64,000 bases of DNA from an uncultured Bacteroidales bacterium (GCA_937916465.1 CALFTK010000061.1:124001-188000), one strand, 5' to 3'. Positions 22,689-32,225 are shown, counted from the first letter of the stretch. Notes: generated by a model from the letters alone, not told the origin. Numbers and translations are program-made.

Positions 22689-25079
22689 TCACCTTTTTGT
22701 CTGTATCAGCAGGGTAATGTTGAGTTGTCTTCCTGTTAAGTAGTTGGGAACTCCGTATTTTGTGTTGTTTGTATCTGTTACCCAATAGTATGAGCAGACA
22801 TTGTTGATGCCTAATAGGTTTAAACAATCAATACTTAGCCAAATGTTATTAAAAACTTTTGACATTTTGTAGTTCTTGTTGCTAAGCAAATCGTATGCCA
22901 TACCTATATCTACGCGTTTATATGCAGGTGCTCTGAATATGGCTTTTTCTCTGTCTGTATGCGGAGGACCAAAAGGCAGTCCATCAGATATAACTCCTCT
23001 AAGGGTCATTTTCCATCTGTCTGTGCCCGGGAAATAGTCGGTAAGATGTAAGGAAAAGTTGTAAAGTTGGTCTGTAGGACGTGGAAACCACTTTCCGTTA
23101 ATTCTCTCTTCAGTTTTCATAAGCGAAAACGTTACCCATGAATCGGTTCCTGGGACAAATTCTCCAAACAGTTTTAAATCCAGTCCTGCAGCATAACCAT
23201 CTGCATAGTTTTTGCCGTAATAAACAATTCTTACATTGTCTAAACTGTATGGTATTAAATTGTCTAATCTCTTGTAGTAGAGTTCTGTGGTGAACTTGAA
23301 CGGTCTGTCAAATACTCTGAAATGGTAATCAGCACCGGCTACAATCTGTATGGAACGTTGTGATTTAATTTTTTTGTTCAACTGTACCGTGTGAATGCCA
23401 TTAAGCATAACAGTGTCTTTCAATTCTTTGTAAAAAGGTGATTGATAGTAGATGCCGGACGATAGTCTGAAGGTTAAATCGTCATTGAATGCTGGTATAA
23501 AACCTATAGATAATCTGGGACTTACAATCATCTCTTTATTCCAATTCCAATATGACGCTCTTACACCTGCATTGATAGTTAAAAAACCAATATCAAGACT
23601 TTGTCTGAAAGTTTCCTGTAAATATGCCGATGTTCTGAAACTCTCTATGCTGTTGTTCGAATAGAGTGAATATGTTAAGTCTAATGGACCATTAGGATTG
23701 TTTGGAAGAATGTAACCGGAAGAATCGGTCAGTTCCCATTCGCGCATTTTGTCATTGACATATTCGTCTCTTATTTCAGCACCCCACTGTATGTGGTGCT
23801 TTAAATTCCTGTGGCTTCCTTTTAACGCTACTGTAGCTACATTGGAAGTCAGATAGTTTCTGGCGTGATCCATAAAACCACCTACACTGAATAGCTGTTC
23901 GCTTCCGGCATCGTCCAACCAATATTCGCTTCTTATATCGAATGTCTCTTCTTCTTGACTGTTGAAGAAAGATGTGTTTAAGCTGATACTGTTGTTGTCG
24001 TTAAATCTGTGATTAATATTTAAAGAGCCAAACATTGTGTTGTAGTAGTCCTGTTCCCAACCGTCAAAATACATTGTAAATGATTTGATGTTTTCGGCAG
24101 TTCCAAACGATGTGTTTCTGGTAGATGGGGTAAAGTTATAGCTGTTTCTGGCTATATTACCTAAAAATTCAATGCTCCATCTGTCTGTGGGAGACCAAGT
24201 TAAATATGTTTGGTAGTCAAAAAAAGACGGATTGTATTCACCCTCTGTATCTAATGTATTTAAAAGGTATCTGTTGGTTTTATAACGTGCACTTCCGGAA
24301 AAACTAAACTTGTCGTTTCCGGCTCCTATAAATGCACTACCTCCCAAAAGACTGCCTGACAATGATGATTCAAATCCTTTGGGCTTTCTATATGTTATAT
24401 CCAGTACTGATGACATCTTGTCGCCGTATGTGGCATTAAAACCACCTGTGGAAAAACCAATAGACTCTATCATGTCAGGGTTTATAAAACTTAGCCCCTC
24501 CTGTTCTCCTGCTCTTACCAGAATGGGACGTAAAATCTCTATACCGTTCACATACACGCTGTTTTCATCAAAATTACCTCCGCGCACATTGTATTGGTTG
24601 CTTAGTTCGTTGTGGCTGCTTACACCCGCCTGAGTGCTGATAATAGATTCCACCGAACCGCCATTTGCTCCGGGTGTCAGTCTTATGCCCTGCGCTTCAA
24701 TAGTTTGCATTCCATCTGATTGTCTTCTGTTTTCAGATATGGTTACTCCTTGAAGTGAATATCCGTTGTTGGGCAACATGACATCTAACTTTACTGTATC
24801 GTCTGCGTTGTATAGATATCGTTTTCTGATTTCGTGTCCAACCATTCTGAATACTAACGATATGGTATCACTGTAACTGACAGTTATGCTGTAGTCTCCT
24901 TGCAGATTTGAAATGCTGTGTGCCAGGCTTTTTTCTTCGTTTACGGTGGCAAGTTCAACAGGTTGCCCGTTTTCGTCATAAATGTTGCCATGTATGTAAA
25001 CACGCTGTGCCTGCATTTCAACAGTAAAAGTTGATAACGCAAGCAACAATAGAATATATCGGTATAAAACTCTGTTCAA
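22689..25079 (-). CDS. TonB-dependent outer-membrane receptor
   Basis: A 796-residue protein: signal peptide (about 1-24, ending MQAQ), a carboxypeptidase-regulatory-like domain (about 27-110, VYIHGNIYDENGQPVELATV), the plug domain (about 115-225, SVESIISTQAGVSSHNELSNQYNVRGGNFDENSVYVNG), and a 22-strand barrel to the C-terminus. It imports an unknown ligand using TonB energy. It has no adjacent SusD-like lipoprotein and is smaller than a typical SusC (about 1000 residues), so a siderophore, metal or cofactor receptor is more likely than a glycan one. It is divergent from the nitroreductase gene. Confidence 0.9.
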   Translation of the reverse strand: MNRVLYRYILLLLALSTFTVEMQAQRVYIHGNIYDENGQPVELATVNEEKSLAHSISNLQGDYSITVSYSDTISLVFRMVGHEIRKRYLYNADDTVKLDVMLPNNGYSLQGVTISENRRQSDGMQTIEAQGIRLTPGANGGSVESIISTQAGVSSHNELSNQYNVRGGNFDENSVYVNGIEILRPILVRAGEQEGLSFINPDMIESIGFSTGGFNATYGDKMSSVLDITYRKPKGFESSLSGSLLGGSAFIGAGNDKFSFSGSARYKTNRYLLNTLDTEGEYNPSFFDYQTYLTWSPTDRWSIEFLGNIARNSYNFTPSTRNTSFGTAENIKSFTMYFDGWEQDYYNTMFGSLNINHRFNDNNSISLNTSFFNSQEEETFDIRSEYWLDDAGSEQLFSVGGFMDHARNYLTSNVATVALKGSHRNLKHHIQWGAEIRDEYVNDKMREWELTDSSGYILPNNPNGPLDLTYSLYSNNSIESFRTSAYLQETFRQSLDIGFLTINAGVRASYWNWNKEMIVSPRLSIGFIPAFNDDLTFRLSSGIYYQSPFYKELKDTVMLNGIHTVQLNKKIKSQRSIQIVAGADYHFRVFDRPFKFTTELYYKRLDNLIPYSLDNVRIVYYGKNYADGYAAGLDLKLFGEFVPGTDSWVTFSLMKTEERINGKWFPRPTDQLYNFSLHLTDYFPGTDRWKMTLRGVISDGLPFGPPHTDREKAIFRAPAYKRVDIGMAYDLLSNKNYKMSKVFNNIWLSIDCLNLLGINNVCSYYWVTDTNNTKYGVPNYLTGRQLNITLLIQTKR

Positions 25080-25125
25080 AACCTATTATTTGCAATCTCT
25101 TGATATTATAACGTAAAAATAATGG

Positions 25126-25139
25126 CAAACGTATTTTTG
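25126..25139. promoter_or_regulatory. Overlapping divergent -7 boxes
   Basis: CAAACGTA (25126-25133) reads TACGTTTG on the minus strand for the TonB receptor, and TATTTTTG (25132-25139) serves the nitroreductase operon on the plus strand. The two boxes share two bases, so polymerase binding at one should exclude the other. Confidence 0.5.
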
Positions 25140-25184
25140 CACCCCACTTTTTATTGGTAAATTCGCACCATATATTTTATTGTT

Positions 25185-25727
25185 ATGGGAAATTTTGACA
25201 AACTGATAGCGAAACGCAGAAGTATGCGTAAGTTCACAGCAGAAGAACTGACTGCTGAAGAGGTAAAACTTATATTGAGGGCTGCTCTTATAGCACCCAC
25301 TTCAAAACATACAAACGGATGGCAATTTGTGGCTATTGACAATAGGGAACTATTGGATAAACTGGCGGACTGCAAAGATAACGGTTCTCTATTTTTAAAA
25401 GAGGCTCCTTTTGCAGTTGTGGTTTTAGGCGATCCAAGTAAAACCGATGCCTGGATAGAGGATTGCGCCATAGCAGCATTCAATATGCAACTACAGGCCG
25501 AAGATTTAGGCTTAGGTAGTTGTTGGGCACATTTTAGAAACCGTTTTACAGCCGATGGAATACCTTCCAAGGATGCTATATGTGAATTGTTGTCAATTCC
25601 AGAACCTTACGAACCATTGTGCGCAATAGCATTTGGTCATAAAGGAATGGAGCGTAAACTATTTGACGAAGACCGTTTGCAGTGGGAAAAGGTTCATATA
25701 AACGGTTACGACAATAACAGAGAATGA
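25185..25727 (+). CDS. Nitroreductase family flavoprotein
   Basis: A 180-residue FMN oxidoreductase. The N-terminal KRRSMRKFTAEELT motif binds FMN phosphate; SKHTNGWQFVAID and DLGLGSCWAHF are further family signatures. Such proteins reduce quinones, nitro compounds or unknown physiological substrates with NAD(P)H in the cytoplasm. Its end overlaps the next gene by four bases (ATGA), placing it first in a three-gene operon with a DUF2520 protein and kdsC. The substrate cannot be told from sequence. Confidence 0.9.
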   Translation: MGNFDKLIAKRRSMRKFTAEELTAEEVKLILRAALIAPTSKHTNGWQFVAIDNRELLDKLADCKDNGSLFLKEAPFAVVVLGDPSKTDAWIEDCAIAAFNMQLQAEDLGLGSCWAHFRNRFTADGIPSKDAICELLSIPEPYEPLCAIAFGHKGMERKLFDEDRLQWEKVHINGYDNNRE

Positions 25728-26500
25728 ACATTGTACTGATAGGGGCAGGCAATGTGGCAACATCAATGGCTGTTGCATTGCAAAAGTCGGGGCAGAATGT
25801 GTTGATGGTATATAGCCGAACACTTGAATCTGCTTCAATACTTGCTTCACAATTAGGTGTTCCATATACGAATTCATTGGACAATATTCCAGACAATGCA
25901 GATGTATATATATCAATGCTTGCTGATGATGCATTGATTAAACTTGCTCCGCATATAGTGGCAGATAGAAAGAATGTCCTGTTTTTGCATACAGCCGGCA
26001 GTGTTTCCATTGATGTCTGGAAAAATGCAGGGGCGCAAAAATACGGGGTGCTCTATCCTATGCAGACATTCAGTAAGAATAAACAGGTTGTTTGGCAACA
26101 TATTCCTTTGTTTATAGAGGCTGTAGATGGGGTAGCTATGGAACAGATTGAACAGTTGGCGTATTCATTGTCCGATAATGTAACCAGACTTGATAGCATA
26201 GGCCGTAAACGCTTGCATCTGGCAGCAGTATTTGCTTGTAATTTCGCAAACAGAATGTTCGCCATAAGCGAAAGTATTCTTAATACGGATGGCATACCTT
26301 TCAGCGTTATGTTACCCTTAATTAAGGAGATGACAGATAAAGCATGTGGAATGTCACCTGCTAAGGCTCAAACCGGTCCGGCTGTACGAAATGATAGGAC
26401 AGTAATGGATTCTCATATAGAGTTGCTTGGTAATAATCCCGAATGGGCGGAACTATACAAACTGATATCGGAAGATATAATAAAAGATAGAAGATTATGA
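25724..26500 (+). CDS. Rossmann-fold DUF2520 protein
   Basis: A 258-residue protein with an N-terminal NAD(P)-binding fingerprint (IVLIGAGNVATSMAVAL) like F420/NADP oxidoreductases, and a C-terminal helical DUF2520 domain (about 125-250) with the RKRLHLAAVFACNFANRMF motif. It resembles the ProC/3-hydroxyisobutyrate dehydrogenase layout. Its reaction is unknown. It is coupled by four-base overlaps to both the upstream nitroreductase and the downstream kdsC, an arrangement with kdsC that I recall as common in Bacteroidota. Confidence 0.9.
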   Translation: MNIVLIGAGNVATSMAVALQKSGQNVLMVYSRTLESASILASQLGVPYTNSLDNIPDNADVYISMLADDALIKLAPHIVADRKNVLFLHTAGSVSIDVWKNAGAQKYGVLYPMQTFSKNKQVVWQHIPLFIEAVDGVAMEQIEQLAYSLSDNVTRLDSIGRKRLHLAAVFACNFANRMFAISESILNTDGIPFSVMLPLIKEMTDKACGMSPAKAQTGPAVRNDRTVMDSHIELLGNNPEWAELYKLISEDIIKDRRL

Positions 26501-27015
26501 TTGACTACGATTTAAAGAAGATAAAGGCAATGATCTTTGATGTTGATGGCGTGTTGAGTTGCAACGTAATGCCTATGGCAGAAGATGGCAATCCTGTAAG
26601 AACTGTCAATGTCAAAGATGGGTATGCGATGCAATTGGCTGCAAAAAGCGGATTGCTTATGTCAATAATTACCGGTGCACGTGTAGCGTCTGTAGCAAAA
26701 CGATTTGAATATCTTGGAATAAAGGATGTCTATATTGCATCATCTGTAAAAATAAATGACTTTAACGATTTTGTAGGCAAGTACAACCTGAAAAGCGATG
26801 AAATACTCTATATGGGCGATGATATACCGGATTATCAGGTTATGAAGTTGGTAGGATTGCCATGTTGCCCTGCCGATGCAGCGCCTGAAATTAAGGCTAT
26901 AAGTAAGTATGTATCGCCTATAAAAGGTGGCTACGGCTGTGTGCGTGATGTGGTAGAACAAGTCCTGAAAGAAAAAAAGCTTTGGTTGGCCGATGACCAT
27001 GCTTTTGGTTGGTAA
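26497..27015 (+). CDS. kdsC: 3-deoxy-D-manno-octulosonate 8-phosphate phosphatase (HAD family)
   Basis: A 172-residue HAD phosphatase of the cap-less C0 type, forming tetramers. Motif I is FDVDGVL with the nucleophile Asp, motif II is SIITG, and motif IV is MGDDIPD; the C-terminal GGYGCVRDVVEQVL tail closes the neighbouring active site, as in KdsC. It removes phosphate from Kdo-8-P to give Kdo for lipid A core. The CMP-Kdo synthetase gene kdsB lies at 52931 in this window. It ends two bases from the convergent tatC stop. Confidence 0.93.
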   Translation: MIDYDLKKIKAMIFDVDGVLSCNVMPMAEDGNPVRTVNVKDGYAMQLAAKSGLLMSIITGARVASVAKRFEYLGIKDVYIASSVKINDFNDFVGKYNLKSDEILYMGDDIPDYQVMKLVGLPCCPADAAPEIKAISKYVSPIKGGYGCVRDVVEQVLKEKKLWLADDHAFGW

Positions 27016-27016
27016 C

Positions 27017-27808
27017 CTATTTGGCAGTACGGCGTACTATACCTATACTCAATTCATAAAGAAGATAGATAGGTGTAGCTACAAGAAGTAGAGTAAATAT
27101 ATCAGTAGTGGGTGTTATTATAGCACCCACAACTAGTATTGCTACAAAAGCATGACGACGGTACTGCTTCATGAAATTGGCATTGATCATACCTAATTTG
27201 GCAAGGAACCATGAAAGTATGGGAAGTTCGAACAGAATACCCATAAGCAGAGTAAGTGTGGTCAGCATGTCGGTGTACGATGCCAAAGTGATAATATTCG
27301 GTACATCACCACTTACCTGGTATGTGCCCAAAAAACGGAAGGCAAGTGGAAATATTACAAAATAGTTTAGTAATATTCCCATCATAAACAGAATGTAAGA
27401 CCATAATACTATACCGGTTGTGTATTTTTTTTCATTCTCTCTCAGTGCCGGCGATACAAATGTGTACAGTTCATATAGCACGTATGGCATAGCCACTATA
27501 AGCCCCGCATAGAATGCAATTTTAAGATGAATCATAAATTGCGAAGTCAATGTGGAACTGAACAGTTCAATATTGAAGTTGCTTATTCCCGATGCGTCCA
27601 GACCCAATGCCGCTGCCACCTGTTCTACAATATTGTATAGTACAAAATCGGGATAGCTGGGGGCCAAGATTATTTTGAAGAGCGGCTCTTTAAAACAAAA
27701 AACAACAACCGCTACTGTCATGATTATTGCCAGTACACGGAATAGTAACTTTCTGAAAACTTCCAGATGTTCCCAAAAAGTCATCAGATGGGTTGCGTTG
27801 TCGGACAT
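27017..27808 (-). CDS. tatC: Twin-arginine translocase subunit TatC
   Basis: A 263-residue, six-helix membrane protein. It begins TFWEHLEVFRKLLFRV, matching the conserved HL.ELR.R start, has a YELYTFVSPALRENEKKY loop matching the FVAPGLY..E.. region, and a conserved ITPTTDIFTLLLVATPIYLLYE end. It recognises twin-arginine signal peptides and exports folded proteins. It follows tatA by 17 bases on the same strand. No tatB is seen, as is usual for Bacteroidota, where TatA serves both roles. Confidence 0.95.
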   Translation of the reverse strand: MSDNATHLMTFWEHLEVFRKLLFRVLAIIMTVAVVVFCFKEPLFKIILAPSYPDFVLYNIVEQVAAALGLDASGISNFNIELFSSTLTSQFMIHLKIAFYAGLIVAMPYVLYELYTFVSPALRENEKKYTTGIVLWSYILFMMGILLNYFVIFPLAFRFLGTYQVSGDVPNIITLASYTDMLTTLTLLMGILFELPILSWFLAKLGMINANFMKQYRRHAFVAILVVGAIITPTTDIFTLLLVATPIYLLYELSIGIVRRTAK

Positions 27809-27825
27809 TGCCTGATGTTTAGGTT

Positions 27826-28035
27826 CTATTTGTCCTCTTTTTTCTCTTCCTTGGTTTCGGTGTCCGAATTTATGTCTTTCTCTAAGTCGTTTAGGCCTGC
27901 TTTAAAACTTTTTACGCCTTTTCCCAAACTCTTCATCAAGTCCGGAATACGTTTTGCTCCAAAGAACAAGAGTATTACCAAAACAATTAGAATTATCTCC
28001 CACATTCCTAAACCGGCCAGTAAAAATGTTGTCAT
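27826..28035 (-). CDS. tatA: Twin-arginine translocase subunit TatA
   Basis: A 69-residue protein with an N-terminal membrane helix (GMWEIILIVLVILLFFG), the conserved FGAKRIPDL hinge, an amphipathic helix (GKGVKSFKAGLNDLE) and a charged tail ending in acidic and basic runs. This is the TatA/E pattern; it forms the pore of the Tat system. It is the first gene of the tatA-tatC operon. Confidence 0.95.
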   Translation of the reverse strand: MTTFLLAGLGMWEIILIVLVILLFFGAKRIPDLMKSLGKGVKSFKAGLNDLEKDINSDTETKEEKKEDK

Positions 28036-28231
28036 TTGTATTAAGTATTAATTGTTCTCTGCAAATTTAATGCAAGCGGAACAAATAAAAAAACGTGTGT
28101 ATGTTTTTTTGCATTTGCCAATAGCACTAAAATAGTGCGGTCTATTTTTATGTTGTCAAATTGGTGAGTTTTCGGATTTTTTTTGTAAAATTGCAGTTTG
28201 TTTTAATGGTAAATGTTAAATTAATAAGTAT

Positions 28232-29311
28232 ATGGATAATAAGGATTTTATTATATCAGGAATACAACAGGTAGGTGTAGGAACAACATCAGTGTACAAA
28301 TCGTGGAAATGGTTTGCAGAAATGTTTGGTGTGGATGTTAGAATATTGGAAGATGATACTGTTGCAGAAAGAATGTTGCCATATACAGGCGGTCAGGCAC
28401 AGAAACGTCACGCTGCAATAGCTGTAAACCTGCAAGGAGGTGGCGGTTTTGAAATATGGCAGTATTCTGACAGAAAACCTAAACCGATTGATTTTGATAT
28501 TCAGGTGGGCGATTTAGGTATATTCTGTGCCAAATTAAAATGTATCGATATAGAAGCTGCACATAAACAGATATCAGCAAAATGGGATAAAGTATCTCCT
28601 ATAACAGAAACTCCGAATGGTACCAAAACATTCTATGTAACAGATTTAGAGGGTAATTGGTTTCAGATGGTTCCCGATTCATCTGTTCTGGTAAACGAAA
28701 AGAAATTGTTTGGTGGAATGTATGGTGCAATGATAGGTGTAACAGACATTGAGAAATCGCTTGAAGTATATCGCGATATACTTGGCTATGATGTTGTAGT
28801 GTACGATAAGACAGGAACATTCAAAGACCTTTCATATCTATTGGGAGGTGATGGCAATTTCCGTAGAGTGTTGCTCCAATGGTCCAAACCTGTAGAAGGT
28901 GCATTTTCACCACTATTTACAAGTGGTCACATAGAATTGGTTCAAGCATTGGATAGAGTCCCCAGAAAGATATTCGAAGGTAGATATTGGGGCGATCCCG
29001 GCTTTATTCAAGTATGCTATGACATAACCAATATGGATGCTTTCGGAGAATTTTGCAAACAGAAAGGTTTTCCTTTTACAGTAGATAGCTGTCCTGACGG
29101 AGTGCAGTTCAATATGGGCGATGCTTCCGGGCGTTTTACATATATAGAAGACCCCGACGGTACTCTGATTGAATTTGTAGAGACCTATCGTGTGGGTATT
29201 GCTAAGAAACTTAATTGGTATCTGAACCTAATGAAGAGGAATAGAAAAAAACCGCTTCCAAAGATACTTTTTAAGGCTATGAGAATGAATAGAATGAAAT
29301 TCAATGATTAA
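28232..29311 (+). CDS. Two-domain VOC (glyoxalase-fold) protein linked to an Hdr-like cluster
   Basis: A 359-residue protein with two tandem vicinal-oxygen-chelate halves: about 8-155 (QQVGVGTTSVYKSWKWFAEMFG, GGGGFEIWQYSDRK) and about 168-325 (GAMIGVTDIEKSLEVYRDILGYDVVV, SGHIELVQALD, YIEDPDGTLIEFVETYRVG). Metal-type Glu/His residues are visible at the ends of strands. The double VOC layout is shared with extradiol dioxygenases and 4-hydroxyphenylpyruvate dioxygenase, but overall identity to those is not evident. It starts the run of Hdr-like genes with only two bases to the next gene, so it probably supplies or accepts the substrate of that redox complex. The substrate is unknown. Confidence 0.85.
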   Translation: MDNKDFIISGIQQVGVGTTSVYKSWKWFAEMFGVDVRILEDDTVAERMLPYTGGQAQKRHAAIAVNLQGGGGFEIWQYSDRKPKPIDFDIQVGDLGIFCAKLKCIDIEAAHKQISAKWDKVSPITETPNGTKTFYVTDLEGNWFQMVPDSSVLVNEKKLFGGMYGAMIGVTDIEKSLEVYRDILGYDVVVYDKTGTFKDLSYLLGGDGNFRRVLLQWSKPVEGAFSPLFTSGHIELVQALDRVPRKIFEGRYWGDPGFIQVCYDITNMDAFGEFCKQKGFPFTVDSCPDGVQFNMGDASGRFTYIEDPDGTLIEFVETYRVGIAKKLNWYLNLMKRNRKKPLPKILFKAMRMNRMKFND

Positions 29312-29313
29312 TT

Positions 29314-29931
29314 ATGGGTAATCTGGTTGATCTTATAAAGGCCGATGTCCGATACGAAGATTCATTGAAAGCCTGTATGAATTGCGGCATCTGCACAGCA
29401 ATATGTCCGGCAGCCGAATTTTTCGATTATGACCCGCGAAGAATCTGTGATATGGTTCAAAGAGGTGATGAAGATTCAATTGAAAAATTACTCCGTTCTG
29501 ATACAATTTGGTATTGTGGACAATGTATGTCTTGCAAAACCAGATGTCCGCGCGGAAATGTCCCCGGTGCCGTAATAAACATATTGCGTTCGGTGTCACA
29601 AAATATGGGCTATTACAAAGACAGCCGATTGGGCAGACAGCAGGAGGAACTGGCCGAAGGTGTGGGCCAGAATATTGTGGATATAGGATATTGTGTACAT
29701 CCTGACAGAGTGTTACCGTCTAAACATCCGGAACAAGGGCCTGTTTGGGAATGGTATATAAAGAATATTGAAGAGGTTGCTCCTAAATTTGGAGCTAATT
29801 ATCACGGTGAAGGTGCCGGTGCGTTACGCACCATATCTCCTGAAACAATGGATGAACTTAGAAAAATCTTTGATGTGACAGGTGGTACTGAATTCCGTGA
29901 AATGTTGAAAAAAGGTAAAAATCAGAAATAG
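29314..29931 (+). CDS. HdrC-like 4Fe-4S protein
   Basis: A 205-residue soluble protein with two 4Fe-4S motifs, CMNCGICTAICP (near 22-33) and CGQCMSCKTRCP (near 69-80), followed by about 120 residues of helical sequence. This is the layout of heterodisulfide reductase subunit C with a C-terminal extension. It should relay electrons between a HdrB-type catalytic subunit and other cofactors. It lies two bases after the VOC gene and two bases before a second HdrC-like gene. Confidence 0.88.
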   Translation: MGNLVDLIKADVRYEDSLKACMNCGICTAICPAAEFFDYDPRRICDMVQRGDEDSIEKLLRSDTIWYCGQCMSCKTRCPRGNVPGAVINILRSVSQNMGYYKDSRLGRQQEELAEGVGQNIVDIGYCVHPDRVLPSKHPEQGPVWEWYIKNIEEVAPKFGANYHGEGAGALRTISPETMDELRKIFDVTGGTEFREMLKKGKNQK

Positions 29932-29933
29932 TT

Positions 29934-30272
29934 ATGCCTAATTTTGGTTTTACAATTCAGAAAGCAAGAACAGAGAATTTAGATAAAGTCTCTTTGGAAA
30001 AGTATAGAGATTTGTTACGTAAGGTTCCCTCATTTAAACGCTGTTTTCAGTGTGGTTGCTGTTCTGCAACCTGTTCTGCACAGCAATTTACCAATTTTAA
30101 TATACGCAGGGTTCATACTTCGTTCCGTCGTGGAGAATATAGAACTTTGTCTGACGAACTGAAAAAGTGTATGCTATGTGGTAAGTGTACTCTTGTTTGT
30201 CCGCGAGGTGTCAATTTGCGTTCTTTGGTTATAAATATGAGACAGATATTGGAAGAACCTGAAATTAAGTAG
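29934..30272 (+). CDS. Second, short HdrC-like 4Fe-4S protein
   Basis: A 112-residue protein with two clusters: CFQCGCCSATCS (near 37-48), where the usual proline after the fourth Cys is Ser and an extra Cys is present, and CMLCGKCTLVCP (near 81-92). It is shorter than its upstream neighbour and lacks the long C-terminal extension. Two HdrC-like proteins in one operon suggest a branched or two-module electron path. Confidence 0.86.
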   Translation: MPNFGFTIQKARTENLDKVSLEKYRDLLRKVPSFKRCFQCGCCSATCSAQQFTNFNIRRVHTSFRRGEYRTLSDELKKCMLCGKCTLVCPRGVNLRSLVINMRQILEEPEIK

Positions 30273-30282
30273 TTAATAGAGT

Positions 30283-32217
30283 ATGAAGATTCAAGTATTT
30301 CCATATAATGATTTCGTAATACCTTTTCTGATAGGTGTTGCGTTGCTCTTCATTATTTGCATCTACAAATATATAAGGTGGATAAGAATGTTTAGCGACA
30401 AGCAACGCGAGACTATTAGAAATAATTGGTTTTCCTGGAAAATAATCTCTGCTCTATGGGAAATGTTTAGAGAGGGATTGCTGCATGTTAAGATATTCAA
30501 AAAGAATCTGTTGCTTGGTATAATGCATCAGGCATTTGCTTTTGGCTGGTTCTTGCTGATAGTAGTGGGATTTGCGGAAAGTACTCTTACTATTCAACAT
30601 CTGCAACATGAAAATTCTATAGCCCGTGTTCACGAAATGGAGAAACAGGGCAACTGGTATGTTAAGGAGAGTGGAGAGAGTGTATTGGATGAATTTACTT
30701 TAGAACAGGATGATGTATCGAAAATTAACTACAAACGCCCGTTTTATGTAAGTATATTCTATAGGTACTTTATACATGAAGTGCCAACTTCGTTTAAACA
30801 CGCCCATCTGTTTACAAATTTAATGGATGCACTGTTGCTGTATGTGTTCTTTGGAATGACTATGGCACTAATCAAGATTATGTATTCCAAGGCGTTGGGA
30901 ATGAGGCGTACCACACGTCATACATTGGTGGACAGATTCTCTAAATTTGCACTTTGGTGCATCTTCCCGCTTAGATTGTTGGCAGAATCGGTGACTGCAT
31001 GTCTTTACGGTAATGGCGGGTTCTTTACTCAAACAGTAGGAAATCTGTTCGACCCTATGATAGTGCAAGGTATGGAACATTCGCTATGGATGTTCTATTC
31101 GCTAATGTTGGCGGTGTTCTTTGTAACAATGCCGTTTACTCGATATATGCACATATTTACTGAATTGTTCTTAATATATTTCAGAAAGATAGGTGTACAG
31201 GAGAGCAATGAAAAGAGTGGATATACAATGTTTGAACTCAACGCATGTTCACGTTGTGGAGTATGTGTTCAGGGTTGCCCGTTAGATAAAGAGTTGGCCA
31301 ATCACAGCGTTCAGTCTGTATATTTGATACGTAGCATAAGAAATCAGGAGCGTCCCAACAAAATTAAGATGATAGCTGATGATTGCTTGATGTGCGACCG
31401 TTGCAGTGTGGATTGTCCTGTTGGTATAGATCTAAATGCTGTACGCAGGATAGTACGTAATAAAGGAAGTCTGGACACACAAGGAAACTACTCTTATGTT
31501 CACGAAAACAAGTATTCTTTCAATGCCATAGGCAGAATAGTATATTTTGGTGGATGTATGTCACATTTAACACCGGGTATTACTGAATCTATGGAAAAGA
31601 TATTCGAAGCCGCCGGACAAAAGTATTGGTATATGGATAAACAACGTTCTGTGTGTTGTGGAAGACCTTTACAGCAACAAGGTTTCTTGAATCAGGCAGC
31701 GGAATTGAGAGAAAAGAATAGCGATATGATAATGAAATCGGGAGCTCAGATGTTGGTTACATCTTGTCCAATATGTTATCAATCATTTAAAAAAGAGTAT
31801 AATTTGTCTATACCGGTTCTTCATCATACCGAATATATTGATATGTTGATAAAAGAGGGTAAGATAAAGGTACGTAAAGACGATAGAAGAGTATCCTATC
31901 ACGATCCTTGTGAACTGGGACGAGGTTGTGGTATATACGATGAACCGCGTAGTGTATTGAAGAGAGTTACAAACTTGCAGAAAACAAAGTATCAGAAAGA
32001 TAAGAGTGTTTGCTGTGGTTTCAATCTGGGAAATACCGTTCTCTCTGTAGAACAACAAACAAAGATAAGGAATGCATCGTTAAAGAATCTGACTTCAGTT
32101 CCTGTAGATACTATAGTTACTGCTTGCCCTATGTGCAAAAAGGCATTTGTTAGAGCTACTAATGAATATCCGGTTAAGGATATTGCTGAAATTGTAGTAG
32201 AAAACCTTATTAATTGA
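30283..32217 (+). CDS. Membrane-bound HdrE/HdrD-like fusion: NarI-type membrane domain, 2x 4Fe-4S, 2x CCG
   Basis: A 644-residue protein. Residues about 1-290 hold about five transmembrane helices like the NarI/HdrE cytochrome b domain, with several in-helix His residues (for example in IMHQAFAFGWFLLI, GMEHSLWMFYSLML and RYMHIFTELFLIYF). Residues about 315-395 carry two 4Fe-4S motifs (CSRCGVCVQGCP and CLMCDRCSVDCP). Residues about 410-640 hold two cysteine-rich CCG domains (SVCCGRPLQQQGF with TSCPICYQSFK, and SVCCGFNLGNT with TACPMCKKAF). This is an HdrED fusion and should link the redox complex to the membrane quinone pool. It is fully in register with its neighbours (10 and 8 base gaps). 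Confidence 0.85.
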   Translation: MKIQVFPYNDFVIPFLIGVALLFIICIYKYIRWIRMFSDKQRETIRNNWFSWKIISALWEMFREGLLHVKIFKKNLLLGIMHQAFAFGWFLLIVVGFAESTLTIQHLQHENSIARVHEMEKQGNWYVKESGESVLDEFTLEQDDVSKINYKRPFYVSIFYRYFIHEVPTSFKHAHLFTNLMDALLLYVFFGMTMALIKIMYSKALGMRRTTRHTLVDRFSKFALWCIFPLRLLAESVTACLYGNGGFFTQTVGNLFDPMIVQGMEHSLWMFYSLMLAVFFVTMPFTRYMHIFTELFLIYFRKIGVQESNEKSGYTMFELNACSRCGVCVQGCPLDKELANHSVQSVYLIRSIRNQERPNKIKMIADDCLMCDRCSVDCPVGIDLNAVRRIVRNKGSLDTQGNYSYVHENKYSFNAIGRIVYFGGCMSHLTPGITESMEKIFEAAGQKYWYMDKQRSVCCGRPLQQQGFLNQAAELREKNSDMIMKSGAQMLVTSCPICYQSFKKEYNLSIPVLHHTEYIDMLIKEGKIKVRKDDRRVSYHDPCELGRGCGIYDEPRSVLKRVTNLQKTKYQKDKSVCCGFNLGNTVLSVEQQTKIRNASLKNLTSVPVDTIVTACPMCKKAFVRATNEYPVKDIAEIVVENLIN

Positions 32218-32225
32218 TTTAGAGT

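Noticed and set aside
22689..25079. SusC of a polysaccharide utilisation locus
   Set aside because: There is no SusD-like gene, the protein is only 796 residues, and neighbours are nitroreductase and decarboxylase genes rather than glycan enzymes.
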